This document shows, in pieces, positions 33,744 through 42,021 of a stretch of DNA of 42,021 nt. The DNA is taken from the NCBI GenBank assembly GCA_002724585.1, contig PBPE01000086.1, forward strand, positions 1 to 42,021, in the 5' to 3' direction. Below the pieces are notes generated by a model. The model saw nothing but the letters and a program-made list of their open reading frames with translations, had not been told where the DNA came from and ran no database searches. How positions within the stretch are numbered: position 1 is the stretch's first letter; every line of letters begins with the position of its first letter. The position numbers and the translations under genes are program-made. The DNA comes from Dehalococcoidia bacterium. GTDB lineage: Bacteria; Chloroflexota; Dehalococcoidia; Lucifugimonadales; UBA3495.

Positions 33744-34991
33744 TTATATAGTCGGGTTAGTAAATACTAGAACGGAGTTGTGTCCTCCAAATCCGAAAGA
33801 ATTACTAACACAGACGTTGATTTCTAGCTCCTTGGATTTTAGGGGAGTGTAGTTGAGATCACAGTCATCGTCTGATTCATGGAGGTTTGCCGTGGGCGGG
33901 ATAATTCCATTTTGTATGGCCATGATGCATACACAAGCTTCTAGCGCTCCACCAGCCCCCAATAGATGGCCAGTCATGGATTTTGTAGAGCTTATTCTGA
34001 CTCGATAGGCGTCCTCGCCGAGAGCTAGTTTGATGGCTTTGGTCTCTTGTCTGTCGTTCAGAGGAGTAGATGTTCCATGTGCGTTCAAATAATCTATATC
34101 TGCTGGGCAAATCTGTGCGGCACTCATTGCCATTTTTACTGCATTAGAAGCACTTAGTCCTGTGGGGTTTGGTTCGGTTAAATGGTGAGCATCTGATGTT
34201 GCTCCATAACCAGCCAAGACTGCAAGTGGTTTGATGCCGCGGCTAGTCGCATGCTCGGCGCTTTCTAACACTAGCATTGCTGATCCCTCGGCCATGACGA
34301 AGCCATCTCGATCTTTATCGAAAGGTCTGCTTGCTTTATGTGGATCATCATTGAACCTAGATAAGGCTTTGCAGGCATTGAAACCGGCTACCGCAATCGG
34401 GGTGATTGGAGCTTCACTTCCGCCTGCTATAACTACATCGGCTTGCCCTCTACGTATCATTTCCCAGCCTTGTCCAAGTGCATCTGCCCCGCTAGAACAT
34501 GATGATACTGTGCAAAAATTAGCTCCCATGGCCCCAGTGGCCATTGACACTTGGGCAGATGCCATGTCTCCTAGCATCATCGGTATTAGGAAAGGAGTAA
34601 CCCTTCGAGGGCCTCTCTCAGCTAAAATCTCTTGTTGTTGTGATAGAGTAACTATGCCACCAATGCCGCTGCCTACTACTACTCCTGTCCTAAAAGGGTC
34701 TAATGATGAAACTTCGAGGTTAGCTTGTTGGCAGGCTTCCTTCGCTGCAGCCACAGCGAATTGAGCGAATCGATCCATTCGTCGAGCATCTTTGCGATCC
34801 ATATAATTCTCTGGATCGAAGCCCTTAACTTCCCCTGCAAATGTGGTTTCAAAGCCGGTAGTGTCAAAAGCGGTTATGAAGTCTATCCCTGATTGCCCAG
34901 CGATAAGCTGTCGCCAACTGGAATCAATATCCAGTCCAACAGGGCTTATCGCCCCAATGCCAGTTATAACTACAGGTTGGGTTTGATTCAT
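33744..34991 (-). CDS. fabF: 3-oxoacyl-ACP synthase II (KAS II), copy 1
   Basis: Condensing enzyme that elongates acyl-ACP with malonyl-ACP. The 415 residues keep the catalytic triad: C165 (FCTVSSCSSGAD), H305 (YLNAHGTSTPLND) and H342 (KSMTGHLLGAGG, with K337). MAEGSAMLVLE and CVSNSFGFGGHN are also family motifs. The nucleophile segment reads SCSSG instead of the common ACATG. It follows the B12-radical SAM gene by 27 bases on the same strand, a probable operon. A second copy is at 40476-41723. Confidence 0.94.
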   Translation of the reverse strand: MNQTQPVVITGIGAISPVGLDIDSSWRQLIAGQSGIDFITAFDTTGFETTFAGEVKGFDPENYMDRKDARRMDRFAQFAVAAAKEACQQANLEVSSLDPFRTGVVVGSGIGGIVTLSQQQEILAERGPRRVTPFLIPMMLGDMASAQVSMATGAMGANFCTVSSCSSGADALGQGWEMIRRGQADVVIAGGSEAPITPIAVAGFNACKALSRFNDDPHKASRPFDKDRDGFVMAEGSAMLVLESAEHATSRGIKPLAVLAGYGATSDAHHLTEPNPTGLSASNAVKMAMSAAQICPADIDYLNAHGTSTPLNDRQETKAIKLALGEDAYRVRISSTKSMTGHLLGAGGALEACVCIMAIQNGIIPPTANLHESDDDCDLNYTPLKSKELEINVCVSNSFGFGGHNSVLVFTNPTI

Positions 34992-35018
34992 ACGTTATTT
35001 AGCTCAGAAACTCAACCG

Positions 35019-36809
35019 TCATGATGTTGGATTTGTCTTAGTCGGCGTGTCATAGACCTGGTTTAACAGGTCTGACAAAGTCGAAATACTGTCCGTAACT
35101 TTGCAGGCTATATTTTGTCGGTCTAAAGTTGCTGGATCTGCCAGGCTGGATAAATCCTCAGCCAGTTCGTGGACCTGTATGCCTATCGTATCAGACAGTT
35201 CTTTTGGACTGTTAGCTAGCGGTTGCGATACTGATCGTAGAGTTTCAGTAAGATCTGCTATCCTAGATGATACGGAGTAGCCCAGTTCTTTGCCTACAGT
35301 GCTCATAGGATCAGACCAAAGCTTTAGAGTTTCAGTGGCTTCAGCTATCCTAGAGCTAATTGTGTCTCCTAGATCTTTACCGCTTGCTGCTAGTCTCATA
35401 CGGTATGACCGTAGAATACGGAATATCCTGCCATATAGAGTGTCGATAGATGTTAATCGCGCAGTATATTTGTCAAATATTTCACGGCTTTCATCCATGC
35501 TCCATCGTTCGTCATGATGGACAAATTGCCTACCCGTATACAGATGATAAGGGCGTATTTCACCCTCTTCAAGCAGCTCTCCATTTTCATTCAAGGGTTT
35601 TAAATCTGTCCAGTTGGATGTAGCCGGTAGAGGAGTGAGTAGATTAGCCGTTTGATACCGACTGTTTTGTGTGACCCATTCTGCGAGATTCATAATGGAT
35701 TCTTCGGTATCATAGGGCAGTCCGATGATGGTCATGGCCACAACGGAAAATCCCATCCCATTTAGAGTGGTTAGATCTCTTTCCATTTGGCCCGGCTCTT
35801 GACGTTTACCTACTGCGAGTAGATTCTGGGCGTTATTTGATTCAACTCCCAGATATAACATTTTTATATTTGCATCGTACATAGACTGGGCCAAATCGGG
35901 ATCTTGCCCGATTTCCGCTCTAGCCTGACATATCAGGTTCATGTTATCCGTGTGACCGTGCCAGTTTTTTAGGCGTTCTAGCCGCTCATTACGGAACTTG
36001 ACGGCTCTCAGCGGCGGGGGGTGTAGATCATCCGATATGAACACGTTAAATTTACCGTTTCGACCTGAGTGTATTAGACCGTCCGATGCCAGTTGCTCTA
36101 GTTGGTGTAGGCGCTTGAGTTCCGTGTCCCTATTGATCAGGCGATACCCCAGGAATTGTTGTATAACCTGACAATAAGAGCAGTTCTCAGTACAACCTCT
36201 GACGGTTTCTAAAACTCCGCCTGCCATAGGATTATCAGGGCTTAGGTCTTTAATAGATAAATAGTCAGGCAATTCTACGAAATCAGGTGCTACCAGGCCA
36301 ACGCGCTTAGTTTGGATTACATTACCGTCCCTCATGTAGCTTATGCCAGATATATTTTCTAGATAGGAGTCCAGCATATCCGAACTCTTGTACTCTATTA
36401 GAACATCGCACAATTGGCCAATTATGTCTTCGCCTTCCCTGTTCACTATTACATCAAACTTCCCTAATCGGATAGCTTCCTCAGGTAGCGGGCTCATTTG
36501 CGGGCCACCACCAATGGTTATCAAGTCAGGATGATATTCTTTGGCTAACGCCGCTAGCTGGTACGCCCGCGGAGCCTCATTAATTAGCGCAGTGACGAGT
36601 AATATATCGACACCCTGCAAGTCTTTATCTGGATCGATTAGGCCCACTCTATCCTCAAACCAGATCTGTCGCTCGTATTGATATTGACCATCCCACTGTC
36701 CTAGAGCGCCCGAAAGAAAAAGCATCCCTTGTCTTGGTATGGCTATGTATTCGAAGTTACCACCAGCTGAAGCCGGTTGGATCAAAACTACTTTTCTTGC
36801 TTGTGACAT
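35019..36809 (-). CDS. B12-binding-domain radical SAM protein with C-terminal 29-residue repeats
   Basis: Radical SAM enzyme of 596 residues; substrate unknown. Residues about 1-140 form a B12-binding-like Rossmann domain (DILLVTALINEAPRAYQLA, DLITIGGGPQMSP) without the DxHxxG motif. The 4Fe-4S motif is C206, C210 and C213 (VRGCTENCSYCQ). The barrel continues through YLGVESNNAQNLLAVGKRQE and VVAMTIIGLPYDTEESI. A tail from about 476 contains four 29-residue repeats. GAGG lies 7 bases before the ATG. It is followed by fabF after 27 bases and preceded by a luciferase-like oxidoreductase 128 bases away. A methylase or lipid-modifying role is suggested only by context. Confidence 0.85.
   Translation of the reverse strand: MSQARKVVLIQPASAGGNFEYIAIPRQGMLFLSGALGQWDGQYQYERQIWFEDRVGLIDPDKDLQGVDILLVTALINEAPRAYQLAALAKEYHPDLITIGGGPQMSPLPEEAIRLGKFDVIVNREGEDIIGQLCDVLIEYKSSDMLDSYLENISGISYMRDGNVIQTKRVGLVAPDFVELPDYLSIKDLSPDNPMAGGVLETVRGCTENCSYCQVIQQFLGYRLINRDTELKRLHQLEQLASDGLIHSGRNGKFNVFISDDLHPPPLRAVKFRNERLERLKNWHGHTDNMNLICQARAEIGQDPDLAQSMYDANIKMLYLGVESNNAQNLLAVGKRQEPGQMERDLTTLNGMGFSVVAMTIIGLPYDTEESIMNLAEWVTQNSRYQTANLLTPLPATSNWTDLKPLNENGELLEEGEIRPYHLYTGRQFVHHDERWSMDESREIFDKYTARLTSIDTLYGRIFRILRSYRMRLAASGKDLGDTISSRIAEATETLKLWSDPMSTVGKELGYSVSSRIADLTETLRSVSQPLANSPKELSDTIGIQVHELAEDLSSLADPATLDRQNIACKVTDSISTLSDLLNQVYDTPTKTNPTS
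35037..35384 (-). repeat. Four tandem 87-bp (29-codon) coding repeats
   Basis: Within the radical SAM gene, residues 476-504, 505-533, 534-562 and 563-591 align without gaps. The first two begin SGKDLGDTISSRIAEATETL and VGKELGYSVSSRIADLTETL and share 15 of 29 residues. The third keeps KELSDTI, ELAEDL and DP, and the fourth is the most diverged. Each unit looks like an amphipathic helix followed by a turn (S-x-P). Confidence 0.75.
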
Positions 36810-36937
36810 GCATTGCCTCTTTAGATTGAGTTTATGCCTGATTGAAACATTACACGGACTTTAGTGTTGGATTATACACTAAAGGTTTACATAAACGGAA
36901 TACAAACTAAGCCTAGTTATTTCAGTTTAATTGCCAT

Positions 36938-37978
36938 TCAGGATCGAATTGTGTCTCCAGGGTATAGGTCTTTTAATCCGGGTATTATTTCATTTGCTAT
37001 AGTCTCTATGTGGCGTGCCCGGTCATCGCTTGGTGCTGCCACACTGAATATTATATGTCTAGCGCCTGCTTCTACGTATTGACTGAGCCTTTCTATGCAT
37101 GTTTTAGGTGGTCCAAGTATGCAGTAGTTCTTTACTATATCTATAAAATCTCCCCCATATAGGTAGCGTCCTCCTAGGGCTTCTGCTGCAACGCGAGCGG
37201 ATTCTTCTACAGTAGGATATATTGAAATATAAGGAAAAAAGCCCCATTGGAATTGATCAAGTGACTTGGATTCATGGGAAGCTATGTTATTGATCTTATG
37301 TACACTGTCGGCGTAGCGTTCGGGACTATAGAAGTATGGTAACCATCCATCCCCGTATTTTACTGCCCGTTTCATAGCAGCGTCGCGTCTACCTGCTACC
37401 CATATGGGAGGCTTAGGTGTCTGAAACGGTGTAGGGTTTATCGCAACACTGTTTAAATCAAAGAAATCGCTCTGATGTGTTACGGTGTCACCATTCCATA
37501 ATTTCCGAAGTAGTAACAAGCATTCGTTAGTTATCCGACCCCGGGATTTAACGTCGATGCCTGCAGCTTCATATTCTGCAGGAAATTCTCCTCCCACCCC
37601 TATGCCTAGAGTTAGGCGTCCGGATGAAGCTATATCGAGTGTAGTAGTAAGCTTGGCTAACATTAGTGGATGGTAAAACGGTGTTAACAGTATTGATGTT
37701 AATAGTCTGATGTTTTCGGTGGCACCAGCCGCGACAGCCAATAGTGGTAAGGTAGCATGTGTAACTCCTGGAGGCTGCCCTCTCATGAAATGCTCTCCTG
37801 CCGCAATGTATTCGAATGCAAGATCTTCTAACCATCTAGCTTCTGCGATAATCTCGGATGCTCCCAACACAGTACTAGATCCGAAATGTAGGTGAACGCT
37901 TTTTGTATCTATGGTATGCCCCCTCTCAGCACTTATCGGAATTGTCTCTATGCTAATATTACACTGACAGCTTATCAA
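36938..37978 (-). CDS. Luciferase-like monooxygenase family (LLM) oxidoreductase, possibly F420-dependent
   Basis: TIM-barrel flavin- or F420-using oxidoreductase; substrate unknown. Visible motifs: the first strand VHLHFGSST, ARWLEDLAFEYIAAGEHF, LLTSILLTPFYHPLMLAKLTTTLD, SSGRLTLGIGVGGEFPAEYEAAGID (about 116-140), PPIWVAGRRDAAMKRAVKYGDGW and a C-terminal GAGKDH-like EAGARHIIFSV. These fit the LLM F420 group. The 346-residue frame begins with TTG at 37978, without a ribosome-binding site. A strong GAGAGGGGG lies 6 bases before an in-frame ATA (37912-37910), which would start the protein right at the first strand (see findings). The start is uncertain. Confidence 0.85.
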   Translation of the reverse strand: MISCQCNISIETIPISAERGHTIDTKSVHLHFGSSTVLGASEIIAEARWLEDLAFEYIAAGEHFMRGQPPGVTHATLPLLAVAAGATENIRLLTSILLTPFYHPLMLAKLTTTLDIASSGRLTLGIGVGGEFPAEYEAAGIDVKSRGRITNECLLLLRKLWNGDTVTHQSDFFDLNSVAINPTPFQTPKPPIWVAGRRDAAMKRAVKYGDGWLPYFYSPERYADSVHKINNIASHESKSLDQFQWGFFPYISIYPTVEESARVAAEALGGRYLYGGDFIDIVKNYCILGPPKTCIERLSQYVEAGARHIIFSVAAPSDDRARHIETIANEIIPGLKDLYPGDTIRS

Positions 37979-38066
37979 CCCAGTGATCTATAGTAATTAG
38001 TCGGAATTGGGGTGCTAGGTAGCAAATATGCGGATGCGCCAAAATAACATTTAGGCGGCCAAATAA

Positions 38067-39038
38067 ATGGTTGTTTTAGTAGCTGGTGCTACAGGTTTTA
38101 TAGGACGCAGTGTAGTTAATGAACTACTACTGCATAACTATACTGTTCGATGTTTAGTTCATACGCCGGGGTCGGAGCGAGTGTTTCCTGATAGGGCGGT
38201 GGAAATCTATTATGGCGATCTTAGAAACAAGGATTCACTTAAAAGCGCATGTCGCGGTGTTGAATTTGTGATTAATCTAGTGTCTGCGATTAGTCTACCG
38301 CGGGCATCTGATATGTTATCTATCAACATAGAGGGGGTAGCTAATTTAGTTTCTACCATAGAAAACGAGCATTCGGTTAAGAGGCTTGTGCACGTCAGTG
38401 TATTGGGTGCCAATGACAATCCGAGGGAAAGGTATTTTTTCGCTAAATGGAGAGGTGAGCAAGAAATAAAGAGAACCAACGTTCCCTATACGATTATCCG
38501 GCCGTCAGTAATAATAGGGGCATCAGATAGGTTTTCAAACGTATTTGCAGGCTTAGTAAGGCGATTTCCCGTGATACCAGTGTTTGGCCACGGTAGGAAC
38601 AGAGTCCAACCGATGGCCGTAGACGATTTTGCATATTGTATTGTTGCGAGTCTGAACCGTCAGGATCTGCAGAACACTACTATTGAGCTTGGAGGAGATC
38701 TCCAACTGAGCATAAATGAAATCATTGATTCCATATGTTCTACGATGAATAGGAGACGCATAAAGATGCATTTTCCGTTATGGATGTCCAGGCTGTTTTG
38801 CCCATTAATGAATCTGTTAATGGCTAAACCTATATTAAATACAGAATTGGCAAAACTGTTGTCCATACGTAACGTAACTGATACAGACGTAGCAAAGTCT
38901 GTTTTTGGGATTACCCCAAGAGGTTTTTCAGAAGGTATAGATTACTTAACACAGATTGATGTGGCGACTTCTACTAATTTACCTTCCCGTAACGTTTCTA
39001 ATAAGCGTAAGTCTCCTAGTAATGAGGGGGGAGAGTGA
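38067..39038 (+). CDS. NAD(P)-binding atypical SDR/epimerase, NDUFA9-like
   Basis: Extended short-chain dehydrogenase-like protein of 323 residues. The nucleotide loop VLVAGATGFIGRSVVNELL is at residues 3-21. The atypical SDR active-site segment is RERYFFAKWRGEQEI, where YxxxK is replaced by YFFAK. The motifs IRPSVIIGASDRFSN and PVFGHGRNRVQPMAVDDFA are typical of the NDUFA9/YbjT-like group. A C-terminal hydrophobic stretch occurs near 232-248. AGGCGG stands 8 bases before the ATG. Its stop overlaps the folC GTG by four bases, so the two are coupled. Substrate unknown; quinone- or sugar-related roles are possible. Confidence 0.85.
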   Translation: MVVLVAGATGFIGRSVVNELLLHNYTVRCLVHTPGSERVFPDRAVEIYYGDLRNKDSLKSACRGVEFVINLVSAISLPRASDMLSINIEGVANLVSTIENEHSVKRLVHVSVLGANDNPRERYFFAKWRGEQEIKRTNVPYTIIRPSVIIGASDRFSNVFAGLVRRFPVIPVFGHGRNRVQPMAVDDFAYCIVASLNRQDLQNTTIELGGDLQLSINEIIDSICSTMNRRRIKMHFPLWMSRLFCPLMNLLMAKPILNTELAKLLSIRNVTDTDVAKSVFGITPRGFSEGIDYLTQIDVATSTNLPSRNVSNKRKSPSNEGGE

Positions 39039-40384
39039 TATACGCGGATGCAATAAATTATCTGATGGACCTAATTGATCATGAAAGAGCTCCAGATAGA
39101 TTGCCTAGGCAGAAGAGGATTTATGACCTAGAGCTAATGAATTGTTTATTACAGAGTATGGATAATCCGCAAAGAAATTGTAGAACTATTCATGTTGCAG
39201 GGACTAAGGGAAAAGGTAGCACAGCTTCTATGTGTGATTCTATTCTCACTGAGTCTAAATATAAGACTGGTTTTTATTCTTCTCCTCATCTGCACACTTT
39301 TAGGGAAAGGATTCGCCTAGGGACTCGCGAAATTACTGAACAAGTGTTTAGTGATTTGGTAGATGTTGTGAAGCCTCACGCAGAAAGTATTACGGACGGT
39401 CAAGTGTCATTGTTTGAGTTTATGACCTCAATGGCTTTTTATTGTTTTTCAGAGGAAGTTGTGGATTTTCAGACGATAGAAGTAGGGTTGGGAGGGCGTC
39501 TAGATGCGACAAATGTCGTAAGTCCAGAAATCGCAATTATAACGTCAATTAGTTTGGATCATACAGCTATACTGGGTGACTCAATAGAACAAATAGCGAT
39601 GGAAAAAGCAGGGATAATAAAACCCGGTTGTGATGTTGTTATATCACCACAACAAGAGGCGGTGTATGGGGTGCTTAGTAATATCTGTAAGTCGCATGGG
39701 GTGAGAAGTATACTCGTTGGTAAAGATGTCACATGGGAGTGTCGGAGCCAAGATTCTAATAGACAACAAGCTACTATTAACGGCCGTTTGGGAAAATACG
39801 ACATAGATCTACCGCTTTTGGGAGAGTTTCAGATAGAAAATGCGGCGAGCGTAATAGCAGCCATGGAAATTTTAATCGAAAAGGGTGAAATAATCACCGA
39901 ACAGTCTATATTCGACGGATTTTACAAGGTCTCATGGCCTTGTCGTATGGAGTATATATCTAGCTCTCCTCCAGTATTGTTGGACGGGGCACACAATCCG
40001 TATTCTATGAAGGTGCTACTTGAGAGTTTGAAGAGTAACTTCAAAGATCTTAATTATTTATTTATTACAGGGTTTTCGAAAGATAAAAACATTGCTGAAA
40101 TGGTTGATTTAATATCAGAACTGGACTGTAGGGTCATAACAACCGAATCTCGACATCCAAGGGCATTGGATTGTCGAGATTTGTCCAAATTGTTTATCCA
40201 ATCTGGAGCTATACGCGTGAATCCTATCTCCAGCGTCAGTCAAGCCCTTGAAGAAGCGACGTCATTAATTTCTGAGAATACACTTATAGTGGTCACCGGA
40301 TCCCTCTTTGTTGCTGCAGAGGCTCGAGAATATATTTTAGATATAACTCCAGAGATATACCCAGATTTCCTGCCGCGTAGTTAA
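39035..40384 (+). CDS. folC: Folylpolyglutamate synthase/dihydrofolate synthase
   Basis: Adds glutamate to dihydropteroate and/or to folates. The 449 residues contain the P-loop IHVAGTKGKGSTASM (about 53-67), FYSSPHLHTFRERIRL, the metal-binding EVGLGGRLDATN, TSISLDHTAILGDSIEQIA and LLDGAHNPYSMKVLL in the C-terminal Mur-ligase domain. These are the standard FolC motifs. The GTG start lies within the stop of the preceding gene (GTGA). The fabF copy 2 gene follows after 91 bases. The sequence cannot say whether it is mono- or bifunctional. Confidence 0.94.
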   Translation: MIYADAINYLMDLIDHERAPDRLPRQKRIYDLELMNCLLQSMDNPQRNCRTIHVAGTKGKGSTASMCDSILTESKYKTGFYSSPHLHTFRERIRLGTREITEQVFSDLVDVVKPHAESITDGQVSLFEFMTSMAFYCFSEEVVDFQTIEVGLGGRLDATNVVSPEIAIITSISLDHTAILGDSIEQIAMEKAGIIKPGCDVVISPQQEAVYGVLSNICKSHGVRSILVGKDVTWECRSQDSNRQQATINGRLGKYDIDLPLLGEFQIENAASVIAAMEILIEKGEIITEQSIFDGFYKVSWPCRMEYISSSPPVLLDGAHNPYSMKVLLESLKSNFKDLNYLFITGFSKDKNIAEMVDLISELDCRVITTESRHPRALDCRDLSKLFIQSGAIRVNPISSVSQALEEATSLISENTLIVVTGSLFVAAEAREYILDITPEIYPDFLPRS

Positions 40385-40475
40385 ATATAGTTTTGTTTGG
40401 AAATAGATTGGTAAATTGTTTTTGGAGTGTTGATTATATTACTATGTTATGTGTCTATCAGGGAGAAGATTAGTA

Positions 40476-41723
40476 ATGACTGGTAACCGCGTCGTAATAA
40501 CTGGACTTGGGGCTGTGAGCCCATTGGGGGAATCTGTAGATGATTTCTGGACTGGGCTGAAGTCTGGTGTGTCAGGCGTCGACACCATGACACTTTGTGA
40601 TCCCTCTGCGTATCCATGCCAGGTAGCTGGAGAAGTTACTGGATTTGATTATTCCCAATATATAAACAAGAGAGAATCCCGAAGAATGGCCAGATTCTCG
40701 CAGATGGCGGTTGTAGCTGGTATGCAGGCGTTGGAATCAGCCCATTTGAACCTTGCGGATGAGGATCCATTTCGGCTTGGTGTAATTCTTGGTAATGGAA
40801 ATGGAGGCTTCCCGACACTAGAGGATAACTGCAGGATATTGGTGGACAAAGGTGGAATGAAGATGACCCCATTTTTCTTCCCTATGGTATTGCCAAATAT
40901 GGCTGCAGGAAATTTGAGCCATTATCTGGGGTTCAAGGGGTATAACTCGACAGTTAGTACAGCATGCGCGGCTTCTAATCAGGCAATAGGGGAAGCGTTG
41001 ACTGTTATACGGAATGGGCTCGCTGATGTGGTGTTTGCAGGCGGAGCAGAAGCAGGAATAAGTGAATTGGGTCTCTCTGGCTTTGCTGTTATGAGAGCAT
41101 TGACCACTCAAAATGAGGTTCCCGCAGCGGCGAGCCGGCCATTTGATCTCAATAGAGATGGATTTATACCTGCCGAAGGTTCAGGCATTCTAGTACTAGA
41201 ATGCCTAGATCATGCTTTACGTCGTAATGCACAAATACTGGCAGAATTAGTTGGATTTGGATGTACCGCTGATGCAGGGCATTTAGTCCAGCCAGAAGCT
41301 ACTGGATCAGCAGCTTCTGCTGCTATACAAATCGCTTTATACGATGCCGAGCTACAACCTCATCAAGTTGACTATATCAATGCTCATGGAACGTCCACTC
41401 CGTTAAATGATGCTATAGAAACAACTGTAATCAAGAAAGTTTTTGGGGATCATGCATACGGAATCCCAATAAGTTCAACAAAATCTATGATAGGGCATTC
41501 TCTTGGAGCGGCTGGGTCGTTGGAGGCTGTGGCATGCGTGAAAACCATAATGGATCAAGTGATTCACCCGACAATTAATTATGAAACCCCTGATCCGGAT
41601 TGTGACTTGGATTACGTTCCTAATGAATCCCGCAGTGGTAAAGAGATAAAGGTGGTATTGTCCAACTCCTTTGGATTTGGAGGTCAGAATGCCTGTCTTC
41701 TATTTAGGAGTTATACAGATTGA
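40476..41723 (+). CDS. fabF: 3-oxoacyl-ACP synthase II-like (KAS II), copy 2
   Basis: A second condensing enzyme of exactly the same length (415) as copy 1. The triad is C164 (VSTACAASNQAIG), H304 (YINAHGTSTPLND) and H341 (KSMIGHSLGAAG, with K336). The nucleophile segment CAASN differs from the CATGT/CASGA of common FabF and from CSSG of copy 1, so substrate choice may differ. ATG 40476 is chosen because GGGAG stands 10 bases upstream; a longer frame opens at 40449. No acyl carrier protein or other fab gene is in the window. Confidence 0.93.
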   Translation: MTGNRVVITGLGAVSPLGESVDDFWTGLKSGVSGVDTMTLCDPSAYPCQVAGEVTGFDYSQYINKRESRRMARFSQMAVVAGMQALESAHLNLADEDPFRLGVILGNGNGGFPTLEDNCRILVDKGGMKMTPFFFPMVLPNMAAGNLSHYLGFKGYNSTVSTACAASNQAIGEALTVIRNGLADVVFAGGAEAGISELGLSGFAVMRALTTQNEVPAAASRPFDLNRDGFIPAEGSGILVLECLDHALRRNAQILAELVGFGCTADAGHLVQPEATGSAASAAIQIALYDAELQPHQVDYINAHGTSTPLNDAIETTVIKKVFGDHAYGIPISSTKSMIGHSLGAAGSLEAVACVKTIMDQVIHPTINYETPDPDCDLDYVPNESRSGKEIKVVLSNSFGFGGQNACLLFRSYTD

Positions 41724-41740
41724 CCGTGGTTAGTTTGCGG

Positions 41741-41977
41741 TTAGCCGGTAACGCTTAGTATCTGGTCCAATATGTTTTGAAGAGCCATTGTATGGCTGCA
41801 TATATTCTGGTATGGATATGATTGGCAATTACATGACCAGTGATCTTGGTTGTACATGACCTCATGAGTGCCGTGATTGCCTTGGAAAGTCGCACTGAAT
41901 GTTTTTATATTTACGCGGCTTGGTTCTGAAGAATACTGGAGGGCTTTCTGGACACGACCAATGGCATACGATGTCAT
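41741..41977 (-). CDS. Small SWIM zinc-finger protein
   Basis: A 78-residue protein that is almost only a SWIM domain. The ligands are in HWSCNCQSYPYQNICSHTMA: CxC, a 9-residue gap, then CxH, the classical C-x-C-x(n)-C-x-H zinc site. The upstream part FSATFQGNHGTHEVMYNQD forms the beta-hairpin usual before the finger. The frame opens with ATG at 41977. It resembles the N-terminal finger of larger SWIM proteins but stands alone. It converges with fabF copy 2 (17-base gap). DNA or protein binding is a family inference. Confidence 0.75.
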   Translation of the reverse strand: MTSYAIGRVQKALQYSSEPSRVNIKTFSATFQGNHGTHEVMYNQDHWSCNCQSYPYQNICSHTMALQNILDQILSVTG

Positions 41978-42021
41978 AATCTCTCCATTTCTCTATAGGT
42001 GCACCGATTCTACGAATGTAA

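Noticed and set aside
34231-34764. A 177-codon open frame on the plus strand
   Set aside because: Antisense of fabF copy 1, which has full catalytic motifs on the other strand.

Overview
The window reads as a contiguous stretch of a bacterial chromosome of moderate GC content, dense with housekeeping genes and with no phage, insertion sequence, CRISPR array or plasmid gene. Several features point to an uncultured Chloroflexota lineage of the SAR202/Dehalococcoidia kind. These are a long SRP RNA with an Alu domain, an anaerobic-type cobalamin operon with a cysteine-rich CbiX, a luciferase-like (possibly F420-dependent) oxidoreductase, a B12-binding radical SAM protein, paired KAS II genes, frequent GTG/TTG starts, and no outer-membrane genes. 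The placement is inferred from gene content; no 16S gene is present.

Layout. 1-2081 (minus): a KtrAB/TrkAH-type potassium uptake pair, read from a good promoter in the divergent spacer. 2378-4855: leuS; 4868-6148 (minus): aroA. 6224-6578: a promoter, a cobalamin riboswitch and an intrinsic terminator lead into a tight cobalamin operon, cbiC-cbiX-cbiD-cbiT-cbiL-cbiF-cbiG-cbiH (6616-13508). It is followed by an HpcH/HpaI aldolase, a BtuF-like B12-binding protein without a signal peptide, and a flavin reductase. 16022-20194 (minus): alpha/beta hydrolase, gyrA, and a class I glutamine amidotransferase-fold protein that has lost its catalytic residues. 20486-22225: an xdhC-mocA molybdenum-cofactor maturation pair. 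22214-23965 (minus): rnhA and an MFS transporter. 24134-24909: three small uncharacterised ORFs. 25013-25206: tRNA-Lys and tRNA-Leu. 25276-29337: two Opp/Dpp-type ATPases and lepA. 29379-30778 (minus): a DinB-like protein and galU. 30852-31060: SRP RNA. 31155-33726: ksgA-ispE-lgt. 33744-37978 (minus): an oxidoreductase, a B12-radical SAM protein with four C-terminal 29-residue repeats, and fabF. 38067-41723: an NDUFA9-like epimerase, folC and a second fabF. 41741-41977 (minus): a mini SWIM zinc-finger protein.

How the genes fit together. The cobalamin operon makes most of the corrin ring from sirohydrochlorin under riboswitch feedback. The BtuF-like protein and the B12-radical SAM enzyme could bind or use the product. 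The most unusual features are a CbiC with Arg in place of the catalytic His, a CbiX with a four-cysteine insert in its active-site loop, the dead amidotransferase, and the repeat-bearing radical SAM protein encoded directly upstream of a ketoacyl-ACP synthase. No single locus is clearly a new defence or mobile system.
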